Of a stretch of 64,000 nucleotides of DNA, positions 1 to 11,269 are shown one piece after another (position 1 is the stretch's first letter; each line of letters opens with the position of its first letter). The notes beneath the pieces are model-generated. The model was given only the letters and a program-made list of their open reading frames with translations, was not told the DNA's origin and did not search any database. The position numbers and the translations under genes are program-made. The stretch comes from Symsagittifera roscoffensis (lineage: Eukaryota > Xenacoelomorpha > Acoela > Convolutidae), in NCBI RefSeq assembly GCF_963678635.1, contig NC_087062.1:49200552-49264551 (forward strand), in the 5' to 3' direction.

Positions 1-76
1 AACCCTTTCCCCAAACTCCTAGCTTCTCATTATCTGAAAACGAATTTGGTATTGATTAAATTCTACTCAAGACATT
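1..76 (+). repeat. Left arm of a diverged inverted repeat
   Basis: The first 76 bases match the reverse complement of 13038-13112, sharing the core CTAGCTTCTCAT and then ATTAAATTC and ACTCA.GACAT at the same spacing. By eye roughly three quarters of positions agree. The arms enclose the duplicated virus-like block, which fits the terminal inverted repeats of Polinton/Maverick elements. The arm may continue left of the window. Confidence 0.6.
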
Positions 77-585
77 CCGAGAAGCTGAAAGTTGTTAAAA
101 TAAAGATCAGAATTGCGAAAAAAGTTAGGCGGAACCTATAAGAGAGAACTTTGGAACAACTGGACAGATCCAGTTGATCTTGGTACCATTGTATCAGAAA
201 TTAGGTGAGCTTACTAATAAAACCTTCAATTATTCGAAAAACTAAGCGTGAAAATTTTTTAAGATTGTTTTTGGCTAACTCACTAATTCGGGAAGGTAAA
301 CCCTTATCAAAGGGTAGTAACGGTTGAATAAGGCAATTTTACGATGTTCTAGACGAAATGGGAAGGCTAAGGAAACCAAAAAACCATAGTCGAGTCGAAA
401 CTAGGCTAGTTATAAGACCCTTCACAATTGAGGTGAATTGTCAAATAAGGGGCTTAGCTTCAATCCGGAAGGGTCTAGGGACAGAAAAAACACCCTTCCT
501 AGTTTGTTCCTACAGCAAAATAGCATCGGAGAATGTATCCAGAAGAGTATAGGGTGAAAATTTTAAAAGTCCATAAAAAGCTATT
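77..585. other. Unassigned DNA left of the minisatellite
   Basis: No gene, tandem repeat or structured element is recognised. The longest open frame (358-552, 64 codons) has no recognisable motif and I do not call it a gene. This stretch lies outside the 6.1 kb duplication, because the second minisatellite has a different left flank. Confidence 0.5.
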
Positions 586-912
586 TTTGCCAATCCGGAG
601 GGATCCTGTTTTTGCCAACCCGGAGGGGTCCCAGTTTTGCCAATCCGAAGGGGTCCTGTTTTTGCCAACTCCGAGGGGTCCTGTTTTGCCAATCCGGAGG
701 GTCCAAACTTTGCCAATCCGGAGGGGTCCTTCCTGTTTTTGCCAATCCGGAGGGGTCCTATTTTTGCCAATCCGGAGGGGTCCCAATTTTGCCAATCCGG
801 AGGGGTCCTGTTTTTTCCAATCCGGAGGGTCCTGTTTTCGCCAATCTGGAGGTATCCAAATTTTGCCAATCCGGAGGGGTCCTGTTGTTGCTAATCAGGA
901 GGGGTACTGTTT
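586..912 (+). repeat. Minisatellite 1, about 13 units of 24-27 bp
   Basis: Tandem copies of a unit with core GCCAATCCGGAGGGGTCC separated by short T-rich spacers of varying length. The array fades into degenerate last units (GCTAATCAGGAGGGG). Since the period is mostly not a multiple of three, several frames on both strands stay open and spell repetitive nonsense (for example RIGKTGPL on the minus strand). These are not genes. The last nine units match minisatellite 2 in the same order, including shared variants such as a TCCTTCCTG spacer. Confidence 0.9.
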
Positions 913-1697
913 TGTCAAAACATAAGTGGAATAAGAAAGTAAATAAATATAGGTATTAGATTATTAGGAGACAGGCTAGGAACCAGTGACTGCACTGGTA
1001 ACGTGCCTTTTATAAAAGACCAGACTAAAACAAAACAGGTCTAAACCCGGATATTCGCGACACTAAGTCTAAAATGAATAAGAGTTTGTCACTGGTTTGT
1101 GTGGATTGAAATCCAAATCGATTTTTGGAAAAGTGATTGCCCTGAGGATTTTAGTAAGTCTAGCTCGGGCAACTGCCTTCAAGTTTTGTCTGCTTGGTGC
1201 AGCACCGAACAAGGAAAGCTCTTTCTATAGAAACAAGTTTGACTATTATATTGCGACTGACTAAAGTACAAAACACATACCTTTTGCATTGAAAATATTC
1301 TTATTTTTATTCAATTTTGGTTTTAAATCAATAATATCTGTTCTTGATTGGGTAGAAAGTAAAATATCTTTTAAATATGTTGATATTATCAGACTGTGCT
1401 AGCTTCATATCTTACATTAATAATCGATTTTTGTGAATAAATTGTATGGACGCTGTACTGTGATAACATACAAGGATTCGAGGTCACTATTTTAGTGATT
1501 TTTTTGGAATTTATTGTGTTGTGTTATTATTATCAGTAGTCAAACTACAAGGACAATAGCAATCGAATTGAGTGTATAGACAAAAAGAATTGATAACTTG
1601 AAAAGGATTCTAGACAAGTCAAGGATAACCAAACTAAGTGATAGTTCTTGAAAATTTATACCAGAGAAACAAAGAAAAGCAATGAACGACCCCCATT
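913..1697. other. Non-coding leader before gag-like gene, copy 1
   Basis: AT-rich, with no supported open frame. It precedes the gag-like gene in both tandem copies, so it could be retroelement LTR or leader sequence, but I cannot define LTR ends or a primer-binding site. Relative to copy 2 it lacks 63 bp after about position 1170. Confidence 0.45.
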
Positions 1698-3330
1698 ATG
1701 GAAAGGATTGCACGAACCCATACCGATAAAGGGAAGAAAGTTTCAGGCGGAATGGTTGAAACCAGGAGTCAAAAGTCCTCAGAGAGACAAAAGGCAATGT
1801 TAGAAGTAGAGATCCATCCGGACCCCGCCATGGATGAGAACCGAGAGGGACATGGACCGGAAGGGAGAGGAAATAGAAGATTGGCGAGTGAATCTACTCC
1901 GGTTGAACAAGGCCAAGATTTTGCCACTTCCATCAGGACTCTGGACCGAGAAGAGATGTCGGATCTGTCCGACATCTCTACTGAAAAAGTGGCGACTACA
2001 AGATCACCCTCAGACAAAACTATGATGCATGGCGTGACGGAGAAACCGGCAACGTCCTCATCGTTCTCAGAAAGAGTGAAGAACACTTTCGGAAACTTCT
2101 TTCCATTTACCATGGGAACGGGTACGGGCGATGAAGCAGAAACCCAGGAAGAAGAGGAGAACGATGACGAGAGAGATGACTTCGGATCTCAAGTCAGCCT
2201 CAGTAGCTCGACTCAGGAGAAAGATGCATACATCGATAGAGAGACTGGCCCCATGGACCAATTTAGTATAGTTAGGACAATAAGCAAGACCACAAACGGA
2301 TCAGGCCAGTCAGGAGATTTTTAGACCATGACGAGTTCGGAGATGCGAACTGGGAAGAACAGAAACACGGGGCTATGTAACCCACCTGCGGATAGAGGAG
2401 TGGATCATGAAGAGACGTCGAGGCAGAAAATCAAGACCCGTGTCCCGACCAGTACCAAGCTACCTAGAACCGACAGGGTGACGCCGCCACTTGTGACGCC
2501 ATTAGTGGATAACGGAGCACCGATCGAAGAAGCCTTGACCAACATAGTGGGCAGCATAGGATAACAGAATGAACAGATGTCCTTAAGAATGAGTGAACTA
2601 GAAAGCGCAGTCCACGTCGAGAGAGAAAACATGCGGGAAGAGGTCAACCGCAACAGACAAGAATTTAGAAAAAGCGAAAGAGAGAACGGATAAACACTTG
2701 ACTAAGAATTTGTCGCGAATGACGAGGGAAGCAGAGAGAGTTACGATTGAGAGATGACATGGAGACAATTCAACAAAAGCAGACTCTTGGGACTCTTGAC
2801 ACGAAGATAGACGCGATGATGGAGAGGCGAACTCAGGCTATCATGGATAGGTTGGATGGGCTACTAGGCAGCAGGAGTGGATCGAAGAATGGGGAGCCGA
2901 ACTCGGGAGAACCCAGCAGGGAGCTGAGAGTCAACTTCAATAAACAACCGAATAGAAAAAGAACGTATGAATCCACGAGAGGAAGGGGCAGTTCATCCAG
3001 CTATGCCAAGGAGATAATAAGCCGCGGTGCCCAAACATCGCAGGAAGTTCAACTGGCAACATACCAACCTCAAACGAACGACCGACGCAAGACACACATG
3101 CGACGGGTAGATGTGATTCCATAAACTGGAGTCATGCCAATCAAGGAAGAAGTCATCCCATCGATTCAAACGGGAGGTAAAACCCAGAGCCTCTATCAGA
3201 GAGCAATGATGCTCAAGCGGGGCTCTTACGGGATGCGAAATCAATGTCCTCAGCCTTTGAACCTCTGAACAGGTCCTTGGATACTTTACCGACGAGGTTA
3301 TCTAAAACCAATGAACGCAAGAACTTTTTT
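1698..3330 (+). pseudogene. Broken gag-like structural gene, copy 1
   Basis: A 208-codon hydrophilic frame opens at 1698. It contains VETRSQ, a motif often seen near the start of Ty3/Gypsy-type Gag proteins, followed by serine-rich and acidic tracts. The same frame continues past TAG at 2322, TAA at 2562 and TAA at 2692. A helical, probably coiled-coil stretch rich in E, R and N lies between the last two. The continuation from 2747 to 3122 is in another frame (LDGLLGSRSG, RKRTYESTRGRG). No zinc knuckle is visible. Base composition is more GC-rich than the flanks. All these lesions recur in copy 2, so the gene was dead, or needed recoding, before the duplication. Assignment to retrotransposon gag is an inference. 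Another repeat-borne structural protein is possible. Confidence 0.45.
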
Positions 3331-3873
3331 TAATAAAAAACTCCAGAAAAACTTTGGGTTGATAAAGGAACAGAATATGGTAGAACTTTCAAAAAAAATT
3401 GCAGGGAGAAAAACACCAAAAATTACTCAACAATGAGTGAAACAGAAGCTGCATTTGCAGAGAGAACCACTCAATCATTAAAACACATAATTTACCGCTA
3501 CATAGAAGATCATGGTGATAAATTCATTCGCAAGTTACCTCAATTTGTTTCAACAAGGAATTGTCGCATCAAAATATCTATTGGGAAATCTCCTAGAGAT
3601 GTTAAGAACACTGATTTCCTCTCAATTCTGTACAATATACCTCTAACAAGGTATAAAAAACTAAAATTCAAAATTGGAGATAAAGTGAGAATTTCAAGGA
3701 AGGATATTCCTTTTCAAAAGGTATACAAACCACGATTTACAGATGAATTTTTTTAAGTTTCGAAAATATCTACAAAAAAACCTCCTTTATACATCATCAA
3801 AGATCTCGACAAAGAAGAAATTCTGGGAACATTTTATGAAAAAGAGCTGAGAAAATTAAAGAGCCCAGATTAA
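3331..3873 (+). pseudogene. Integrase C-terminal half, Polinton/Maverick type, copy 1
   Basis: This is the remnant of a DDE integrase that would join element ends to host DNA. The frame carries a GTEYGRTF segment near 3375, resembling the second acidic-residue block of retroviral-type integrases. It then has AFAERTTQSLK, the block holding the catalytic glutamate, and a basic C-terminal domain (KFKIGDKVRIS, SH3-like in this family). The catalytic zinc-binding N-terminus and first aspartate are absent. Copy 1 is further broken by an indel and TAA at 3754, where copy 2 stays open. It follows the gag-like gene directly, so the junction near 3330 is probably a fusion of two elements. Confidence 0.65.
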
Positions 3874-3916
3874 CGGTAAATCATTTTTTTACCTAAATTT
3901 CTATCGAGTAGTTGTC

Positions 3917-4750
3917 ATGGATTCTTTTACTATTGAGTTAGTTCCTACCGCTTCTTTAAATTGTTATCCGAATAATAGTCTTAGTTCTTTTACAAATTTT
4001 CTACACGAACAAATACATTTGAAAGGCGAATGGGAGGTTGCCATTTCAGAAATATCATTTTCTTTTTTGTAGAAAAATGTTACTGAGGGAAAGTTTACAT
4101 TCGTAGATGGCAGAGAAAGTCCTGAGGAGAAAAGAAAGATCGAGCCAATGCATATAGAACCAGGATTGTATCCAGGTATTGTTGATATACTTGTAGCCAT
4201 GAACAACAAAATTCGAGAACGTCTAGGTGCTCTAGCATTTGAATATAACGGAATCTAAGTATCAGTTGATGAAATTACAAAAAAAGATTGCTGCTCATTT
4301 ACCTGAGAATCAATCAGTGTTTAGGATTCAAAGTTCTGACTTGAGTCACGTTTTTGGTTGTGATTTAGAACAAAATCAAACAGAGGTTAAACTGAAAGAA
4401 AAGATCCACATTATCCTCATTATTCTTACGACATTCTAAGAATACATTCTTTGATGATATATGGTGATATTAGAGAATAACATAGTCGGTGATACAAAAA
4501 CTCCCTTATTACGTTGTATTCCATTCATTTCCAAAGTAAAAAGTGGAGATATAAATTTTACAGGACAGAACATGAATTATCAGTCCTTTATAAATTTAGT
4601 TTAAAAACTTTTGAAAAAAATCTTTTCATAGTACCAAGGTAGAACTAAGAGATAGTACAGGCGAAATAATTCCTTTTGTGTCCGTAGGAATAACACGAGT
4701 TGTTCACTTGTTCCTCAAGATTTCGAATTAATCAATTTTGATTTAAAATT
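3917..4750 (+). pseudogene. Polinton-associated protein with WEVAISEI motif, copy 1
   Basis: ATG at 3917 opens a frame with an N-terminal pattern (FTIELVP, YPNNSLSSF, then GEWEVAISEI) that I recall from proteins encoded near Polinton/adintovirus-type integrases in invertebrate genomes. Their role is not established to my knowledge. An in-frame TAG at 4070 interrupts it, the frame resumes, ends at TAA 4256, and continues in another frame from 4239 to 4437 with further stops to about 4750. It starts about 40 bp after the integrase stop. Copy 2 has the same TAG. It is a pseudogene unless stops are bypassed. Confidence 0.5.
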
Positions 4751-4758
4751 CATACGAA

Positions 4759-5004
4759 ATGGTTGCTCAAAATTCAGCTGATTTCCCTATTTTTCGAGGA
4801 CATGCAAGACAATGTGAAAGAGGTTTTGGAGCTCTTGTAAGAACTCTTGTGAGACCTGCAATCCCCTTTATCAAAAAACTTACAGTCCCAGCTGCGAAAA
4901 TAATTGGAGCAGATTTGTTTGAAACCGCTGCTCCAGAGATTGGGGAAGTGGTTAGTGGACGTATAAACATTTGCAAAGGATGTGGGAACAAAAACAGTTT
5001 GTAG
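4759..5004 (+). CDS. Small basic core-like protein, copy 1
   Basis: An 81-codon open frame with basic and hydrophobic residues (GFGALVRTLVRP, then IPFIKKLTVPAAK) and an acidic C-terminal part (ADLFETAAPEIGEVVSGR). Short proteins of this pattern recur beside Polinton/adintovirus-type capsid genes and have been compared with small adenovirus core proteins. A DNA-packaging role would be inference. It follows the WEVAISEI gene and precedes the capsid-like gene. The C-terminus (CKGCGNKNSL) looks frameshifted relative to that pattern, so it is probably truncated. The sequence is identical in copy 2 as far as I can read. Confidence 0.45.
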   Translation: MVAQNSADFPIFRGHARQCERGFGALVRTLVRPAIPFIKKLTVPAAKIIGADLFETAAPEIGEVVSGRINICKGCGNKNSL

Positions 5005-5149
5005 ACAACTAAGAGGTCAAAAACTGAAATCCAGGCGTAGAATTGGTTAAACCAGATCGATTTCATGAAAAAACAGATCGAAAAACAGTCGCTCTGGCAA
5101 ATACATTTTTGACAATATAAAATGAGTGTAAACCAAAGTCATTTTTGGT

Positions 5150-5828
5150 ACGGGGATTTTACAAATTCTTCTTAACATATTTTCAATAAAGTCCCAGTTT
5201 TGGAAACAGTTATGTCATTTTACACAAGAATTATTCCCCGGTACTTCTCTGGATGAAAGCAGTATTGAGTTTGAGTTTGAAACGAATCGTAATCTCTACT
5301 TAAATATGCGTGATACCCATCTTAGTTTAAAGCTTCAATTATTCGAAGGAAGATTGTTTGATGCTTTCAAAAAAAGAAAAAGCTGAATATAAAGCAAAAT
5401 CCTAGGATGATTCAGACCAGGAACCAGAACGTTACTTAACTTATGTAATTAATCTATTATGTTCACTATCCTCCAATTGTGAAGTTTATTTTATCATTAC
5501 ACTAGTTCACAACGCTAATGGATTATATCCTCATAAGACACAAATAATGAACGAATTCAACTCGTCACCAGTGAGTAATAAAGGAATACTTGCTTGTCTT
5601 GGATACAGTTTTGAAGAATGGCCGAAGAAAAAGATGCAAAAAGGAACGAAATTAGAAAAATTTAGAAGTTTTAGAACTTCTAAACAACAAAAAAAAAGAA
5701 GGAAACAACGAAGCGACGAAAGAGAAGACGTTAAAACTCAAAATTGTTTTGTATATGACAAAAAAAATCAAATGAGAAACAAAGCAACTAAGTTTGCAAT
5801 TGAAACTGAAAAGAAAACATTTTGTTGA
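5150..5828 (+). pseudogene. Capsid-like gene of Polinton type, broken, copy 1
   Basis: Conserved-looking segments appear in different frames: FEFETNRNLYLNMRDTHLSL near 5260-5330, then NGLYPHK just before ATG 5547, then GYSFEEWP in the 93-codon frame 5547-5828. The order resembles the uncharacterised capsid-like proteins found next to the WEVAISEI and core-like genes. Function as a shell protein is inference from context. The frame is disrupted by stops and frameshifts near 5400 and 5440-5520. The same breaks are seen in copy 2. Confidence 0.45.
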
Positions 5829-6707
5829 GTTTTGAAGATTAAAGAATTTGTTGCATTTATAAATTGACATTATGATTTTAGTTAGTGGCTTTAGAGACAT
5901 TAACCAATTTTTTAGAGAGGCCTGAGTGGAGAATGTATTAAAAAATTTCCAGCCTGCATGATTGTTTTTAATCAACTAAGACGACTGATCACTTTGTGGT
6001 GACATGAAAGGCTTGGGTAATCTCTTGAAGAAGGAGATTTTTTCATTGTTGCTTCTAACCAGCGAGTTTAATAATTTTAATATTCAGGGCCTGTAACAAT
6101 TAAATTTCCGAAGGGAAGAAGCATAGTAGGATTATTTTAGTTTGTGGGTTGGCAGGACCGTCCTGCGTCCCAACAATTTTTTAAACCTAGGAGAAAAAGA
6201 TTTAAATCGAGGCATTGGCATTAAAAGTCAGAAAAGATGTTTTTATCTTAAGTCATATCCATGAAAGTGCACGTTAGTGAAAGAATTTGGAAAGATGTGA
6301 TGTGGATAAAAGTGCTTTAGTGCGTATTGTAAATTCTGTTCGATGGCACTGTACCATTTCGATGAAGACTAAAGGACTCAATGAGGATATTGACCGGGCT
6401 GTCCGGGGAGTATGTGACCTTCGACCAGAATGTACGAAAACGCAGTTTCGCAATCGAAATTTTATCGATCTAAAAAAGGACATCTAACCTGGAATATTGA
6501 TGGTTTTAATGGATTAGCAGCGTTATTTGAACGATTAGACGAATCGGGAAGGGTTGGTTTCAACTGAAATGCTAAATCTTAAAATTTCGATTTGGACGTG
6601 AACGACACGTAACTTTTTTATATTTCGCACACACTGAAACGGCGAAACAGAACAACATAAGTTGCAGTGAAAACAACTATGAGAAAACGACAACAAATTG
6701 AAATTGT
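5829..6707. other. 3-prime part of duplicated block, no gene recognised
   Basis: The stretch is AT-rich. A 66-codon + frame (6287-6487) and its minus-strand mirror show no motif I recognise. A GC-richer piece near 6140-6180 (GCAGGACCGTCCTGC) is a short perfect palindrome. The block ends at the duplication junction near 6707. Confidence 0.4.
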
Positions 6708-6712
6708 GAAAT

Positions 6713-6940
6713 TGGGGTCCTGTTTTGCCAATCCGGAGGGTCCAAACTTTGCCAATCCGGAGGGGTCCTTCCTGTTTTTGCCAATCCGGAGGGGTCCTAT
6801 TTTTGCCAATCCGGAGGGGTCCCAACTTTGCCAATCCGGAGAGGTCCTGTTTTTGCCAATCCGGAGGGTCCTGTTTTCGCCAATCCGGAGGGGTCCAAAT
6901 TTTGCCAATCCGGAGGGGTCCTGTTGTTGCTAATCAGGAG
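6713..6940 (+). repeat. Minisatellite 2, about 9 units, at the duplication junction
   Basis: Same 24-27 bp unit as minisatellite 1. Its nine units correspond in order and variants to the last nine of that array. It is joined directly to the end of copy 1 (GAAATTGTGA then AATTGGGGTCC), which makes it the breakpoint of the tandem duplication. Confidence 0.9.
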
Positions 6941-7799
6941 GGGTACTGTTTTGTCAAAACATAAGTGGAATAAGAAAGTAAATAAATATAGGTATTAGAT
7001 TATTAGGAGACAGGCTAGGAACCAGTGACTGCACTGGTAACGTGCCTTTTATAAAAGACCAGACTAAAACAAAACAGGTCTAAACCCGGATATTCGCGAC
7101 ACTAAGTCTAAAATGAATAAGAGTTTGTCACTGGTTTGTGTGGGTTGAAATCACAATCGTTTTTTGGAAAAGTGATTGCCCTGAGGATTTTAGTAAGTCT
7201 AGCTCGGGCAATCCGAAGGCAGATAGGTAACACAGGACTCGGTGGGTGCAATAGACGCCCACTTGAGAAAAGAACTGCCTTCAAGTTTTGTCTGCTTGGT
7301 GCAGCACCGAACAAGGAAAGCTCTTTCTATAGAAACAAGTTCGACTATTATATTGCGACTGACTAAAGTACAAAACACATACCTTTTGCATTGAAAATAT
7401 TCTTATTTTTATTCAATTTTGGTTTTAAATCAATAATATCTGTTCTTGATTGGGTAGAGAGTAAAATATCTTTTAAATATGTTGATATTATCAGACTGTG
7501 CTAGCTTCAAATCTTACATTAATAATCGATTTTTGTGAATAAGTTGTATAGACGCTGTACTGTGATAACATACAAGGATTCGTGGTCACTATTTTAGTGA
7601 AATTTTTGGAAATTATTGTGTTGTGTTATTATTATCAGTAGTCAAACTACATGGACAATAGCAATCGAATTGAGTGTATAGACAAAAAGAATTGATAAAT
7701 TGAAAATGATTCTAGACAAGTCAAGGATAACCAAACTAAGTGATAGTTCTTGAAAATTTATACCAGAGAAACAAAGAAAAGCAATGAACGACCCCCATT
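6941..7799. other. Non-coding leader before gag-like gene, copy 2
   Basis: Homologous to 913-1697 plus the extra 63 bp. No gene is supported. A 76-codon open frame (7136-7366) exists only because of the insert. Confidence 0.45.
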
Positions 7800-9432
7800 A
7801 TGGAAAGGATCGCACAAACCCATACCGACAAAGGGAAGAAAGTTTCAGGCGGAATGGTTGAAAACAGGAGTCAAAAGTCCTCAGAGAGACAAAAGGCAAT
7901 GTTAGAAGTAGAGATCCATCCGGACCCCGCCATGGATGAGAACCGAGAGGGACATGGACCGGAAGGTAGAGGAAATAGAAGATTGGCGAGTGAATCTACT
8001 CCGGTTGAACAAGGCCAAGATTTTGCCACTTCCATCAGGACTCTGGACCGAGAAGAGATGTCGGATCTGTCCGACATCTCTACTGAAAAAGTGGCGACTA
8101 CAAGATCACCCTCAGACAAAACTATGATGCATGGCGTGACGGAGAAACCGGCAACGTCCTCATCGTTCTCAGAAAGAGTGAAGAACACTTTCGGAAACTT
8201 CTTTCCATTTACCATGGGAACGGGTACGGGCGATGAAGCAGAAACCCAGGAAGAAGAGGAGAACGATGACGAGAGAGATGACTTCGGATCTCAAGTCAGC
8301 CTCAGTAGCTCGACTCAGGAGAAAGATGCATACATCGATAGAGAGACTGGCCCCATGGACCAATTTAGTATAGTTAGGACAATAAGCAAGACCACAAACG
8401 GATCAGGCCAGTCAGAAGACTTTTAGACCATGACGAGTTCGGAGATGCGAACTGGGAAGAACAGAAACACGGGGCTATGTAACCCACCTGCGGATAGAGG
8501 AGTGGATCATGAAGAGATGTCGAGGCAGAAAATCAAGACCCGAGTCCCGACCAGTACCAAGCTACCTGGAACCGACAGGGTGACGCCGCCACTTGTGACG
8601 CCATTAGTGGATAACGGAGCACCGATCGAAGAAGCCTTGACCAACATAGTGGGCAGCATAGGATAACAGAATGAACAGATGTCCTTAAGAATGAGTGAAC
8701 TAGAAAGGGCAGTCCACGTCGAGAGAGAAAACATGCGGGAAGAGGTCAACCGCAACAGACAAGAATTTAGAAAAAGCGAAAGAGAGAACGGATAAACACT
8801 TGACTAAGACTTTGTCGCGAATGACGAGGGAAGCAGAGAGATTTACGATTGAGAGATGACATGGAGACAATTCAACAAAAGCAGACTCTTGGGACTCTTG
8901 ACACGAAGAGAGACGCGATGATGGAGAGGCGAGCTCAGGCTATCATGGATAGGTTGGATGGGCTACTAGGCAGCAGGAGTGGATCGAAGAATGGGGAGCC
9001 GAACTCGGGAGAACCCAGCAGGGAGCTGAGAGTCAACTTCAATAAACAGCCGAATAGAAAAAGAACGTATGAATCCACGAGAGGAAGGGGCAGTTCATCC
9101 AGCTATGCCAATGAGATAATAAGCCGCGGTGCCCAAACATCGCAGGAAGTTCAACTGGCAACAAACCGACCTCAAACGAACGACCGACGCAAGACACACA
9201 TGCGACGGGTAGATGTGATTCCATAAACTGGAGTCATGCCAATCAAGGAAGAAGTCATCCCATCGATTCAAAGGGGAGGTAAAACCCAGAGCCTCTATCA
9301 GAGAGCAATGATGCTCAAGCGGGGCTCTTACGGGATGCGACATCAATGGCCTCAGCTTTTGAACCTCTCAACAGGTCCTTGGAAACTTTACCGACGAGGT
9401 TATCTAAAACCAATGAACGCAAGAACTTTTTT
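7800..9432 (+). pseudogene. Broken gag-like structural gene, copy 2
   Basis: Counterpart of 1698-3330. The 208-codon first segment (7800-8426) is kept and carries VENRSQ in place of VETRSQ. In-frame TAG at 8424, TAA near 8664 and TAA near 8794 match copy 1, as does the frame change before 8849. The few substitutions in the first segment are a mixture of silent and replacement changes, so I see no strong sign of purifying selection. In this copy a frame through EPLNRSLETLPTRLSKTNE runs just before the integrase at 9345-9425, ending in two adjacent stops. Confidence 0.45.
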
Positions 9433-9975
9433 TAATAAAAAACTCCAGAAAAACTTTGGGTTGATAAAGGAACAGAATATGGTAGAACTTTCAAAAAAAT
9501 TTGCAGGGAGAAAAACACCAAAATTTACTCAACAATGAGTGAAACAGAAATTGCATTTGCAGAGAGAACCACTCAATCATTAAAACACATAATTTACCGC
9601 TACATAGAAGATCATGGTGATAAATTCATTCGCAAGTTACCTCAATTTGTTTCAACAAGGAATTGTCGCATCAAAATATCTGTTGGGAAATCTCCTAGAG
9701 ATGTTAAGAACACTGATTTCCTCTCAATTCTGTACAATATACCTCTAACAAGGTATAAAAAACTAAAATTCAAAATTGGAGATAAAGTGAGAATTTCAAG
9801 CAAGGATATTCCTTTTCAAAAGGTATACAAACCACAATTTACAGATGAAATTTTCAAAATTTCGAAAATATCTACAAAAAAACCTCCTTCATACATCATC
9901 AAAGATCTCGACAAAGAAGAAATACTGGGAACATTTTATGAAAAAGAGCTGAGAAAATTAAAGAGACCAGATTAA
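9433..9975 (+). CDS. Integrase C-terminal half, Polinton/Maverick type, copy 2
   Basis: This is the better preserved copy. The frame is open from just after two stops near 9430 to TAA at 9973. It includes LWVDKGTEY (an acidic core block), AFAERTTQSLKHIIYRY (the block with the catalytic glutamate) and a C-terminal chromo/SH3-like basic domain with KIGDKVRIS and a KKPPSYIIKD-type ending. The internal ATG at 9535 gives only 146 codons and would omit WVDKGTEY, so that ATG is not the original start. The N-terminal zinc-binding domain and first catalytic aspartate are missing, so an active enzyme is unlikely. Confidence 0.65.
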
Positions 9976-10018
9976 CGGTAAATCATTTTTTTACCTAAAT
10001 TTCTATCGAGCAGTTGTC

Positions 10019-10870
10019 ATGGATTCTTTTACTATTGAGTTAGTTCCTAGCGCTTCTTTAAATTGTTATCCGAATAATAGTCTTAGTTCTTTTACAAATT
10101 TTCTACACGAGCAAATACATTTGAAAGGCGAATGGGAGGTTGCCATTTCAGAAATATCATACTCTTTTTTGTAGAAAAATGTTACTGAGGGAAAGTTTAC
10201 ATTCGTAGATGGCAGAGAAAGTCCTGAGGAGAAAAAAAGATCGATCCATTGCATCTAGAACCAGGATTGGATCCAGGTATTGTTGATATACTTGTAGCCA
10301 TGAACAACAAAATTCGAGAACGTCTAGGTGCTCTATATAACGGAATCTATAACGGAATCTTTGAATATAACGGAATCTAAGTATCAGTTGATGAAATTAC
10401 AAAAAGATTGCTGCTCATTTACCTGAGAATCAATCAGTGTTTAGGATTCAAATTTCTGACTTGAGTCACGTTTTTGGTTGTGATTTAGAACAAAATCAAA
10501 CAGAGGTTAAACTGAAAGAAAAGATCCACATTATCCTCATTATTCTTACGACATTCTAAGAATACATTCTTTGATGATATATGGTGATATTAGAGAATAA
10601 CATAGTCGGTGATACAAAAACTCCCTTATTACGTTGTATTCCATTCATTTCCAAAGTAAAAAGTGGAGATATAAATTTTACAGGACAGAACATGAATTAT
10701 CAGTCCTTTATAAATTTAGTTTAAAAACTTTTGAAAAAAATCTTTTCATAGTACCAAGGTAGAACTAAGAGATAGTACAGGCGAAATAATTCCTTTTGTG
10801 TCCGTAGGAATAACACGAGTTGTTCACTTGTTCCTCAAGATTTCGAATTAATCAATTTTGATTTAAAATT
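10019..10870 (+). pseudogene. Polinton-associated protein with WEVAISEI motif, copy 2
   Basis: ATG at 10019 opens the frame through GEWEVAISEI, with the same TAG as copy 1 near 10172. An additional deletion near 10237 and a threefold TATAACGGAATC repeat (10335-10378) disrupt the later part. From about 10452 onward it is identical to copy 1 by eye. Confidence 0.5.
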
Positions 10871-10878
10871 CATACGAA

Positions 10879-11124
10879 ATGGTTGCTCAAAATTCAGCTG
10901 ATTTCCCTATTTTTCGAGGACATGCAAGACAATGTGAAAGAGGTTTTGGAGCTCTTGTAAGAACTCTTGTGAGACCTGCAATCCCCTTTATCAAAAAACT
11001 TACAGTCCCAGCTGCGAAAATAATTGGAGCAGATTTGTTTGAAACCGCTGCTCCAGAGATTGGGGAAGTGGTTAGTGGACGTATAAACATTTGCAAAGGA
11101 TGTGGGAACAAAAACAGTTTGTAG
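10879..11124 (+). CDS. Small basic core-like protein, copy 2
   Basis: Identical 81-codon frame to 4759-5004, with the basic GFGALVRTLVRP segment and ADLFETAAPEIGEVVSGR. It lies in the near-identical half of the duplication, so identity reflects recent duplication or conversion rather than selection. Confidence 0.45.
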   Translation: MVAQNSADFPIFRGHARQCERGFGALVRTLVRPAIPFIKKLTVPAAKIIGADLFETAAPEIGEVVSGRINICKGCGNKNSL

Positions 11125-11269
11125 ACAACTAAGAGGTCAAAAACTGAAATCCAGGCGTAGAATTGGTTAAACCAGATCGATTTCATGAAAAAACAGATCG
11201 AAAAACAGTCGCTCTGGCAAATACATTTTTGACAATATAAAATGAGTGTAAACCAAAGTCATTTTTGGT

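Larger units (their letters stand above)
678..6707 (+). repeat. Tandem duplication, copy 1 (about 6.03 kb)
   Basis: This block matches 6718-12827 in order and orientation. The left break lies inside the minisatellite, leaving four extra repeat units outside. The right break falls after GAAATTGTGA near 6707, which in copy 2 is followed by single-copy DNA at 12829. Left of about 4332 the copies differ by scattered substitutions and indels. From there to 6707 I found a single substitution (5505 versus 11625). Confidence 0.9.

Noticed and set aside
499-959. Overlapping 85-130 codon frames on both strands in the minisatellite (RIGKTGPL, FANPEGS patterns)
   Set aside because: They arise because the 24-27 bp unit lacks stops in several frames. 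Three frames per strand are open at once, so none is evidence of a gene.
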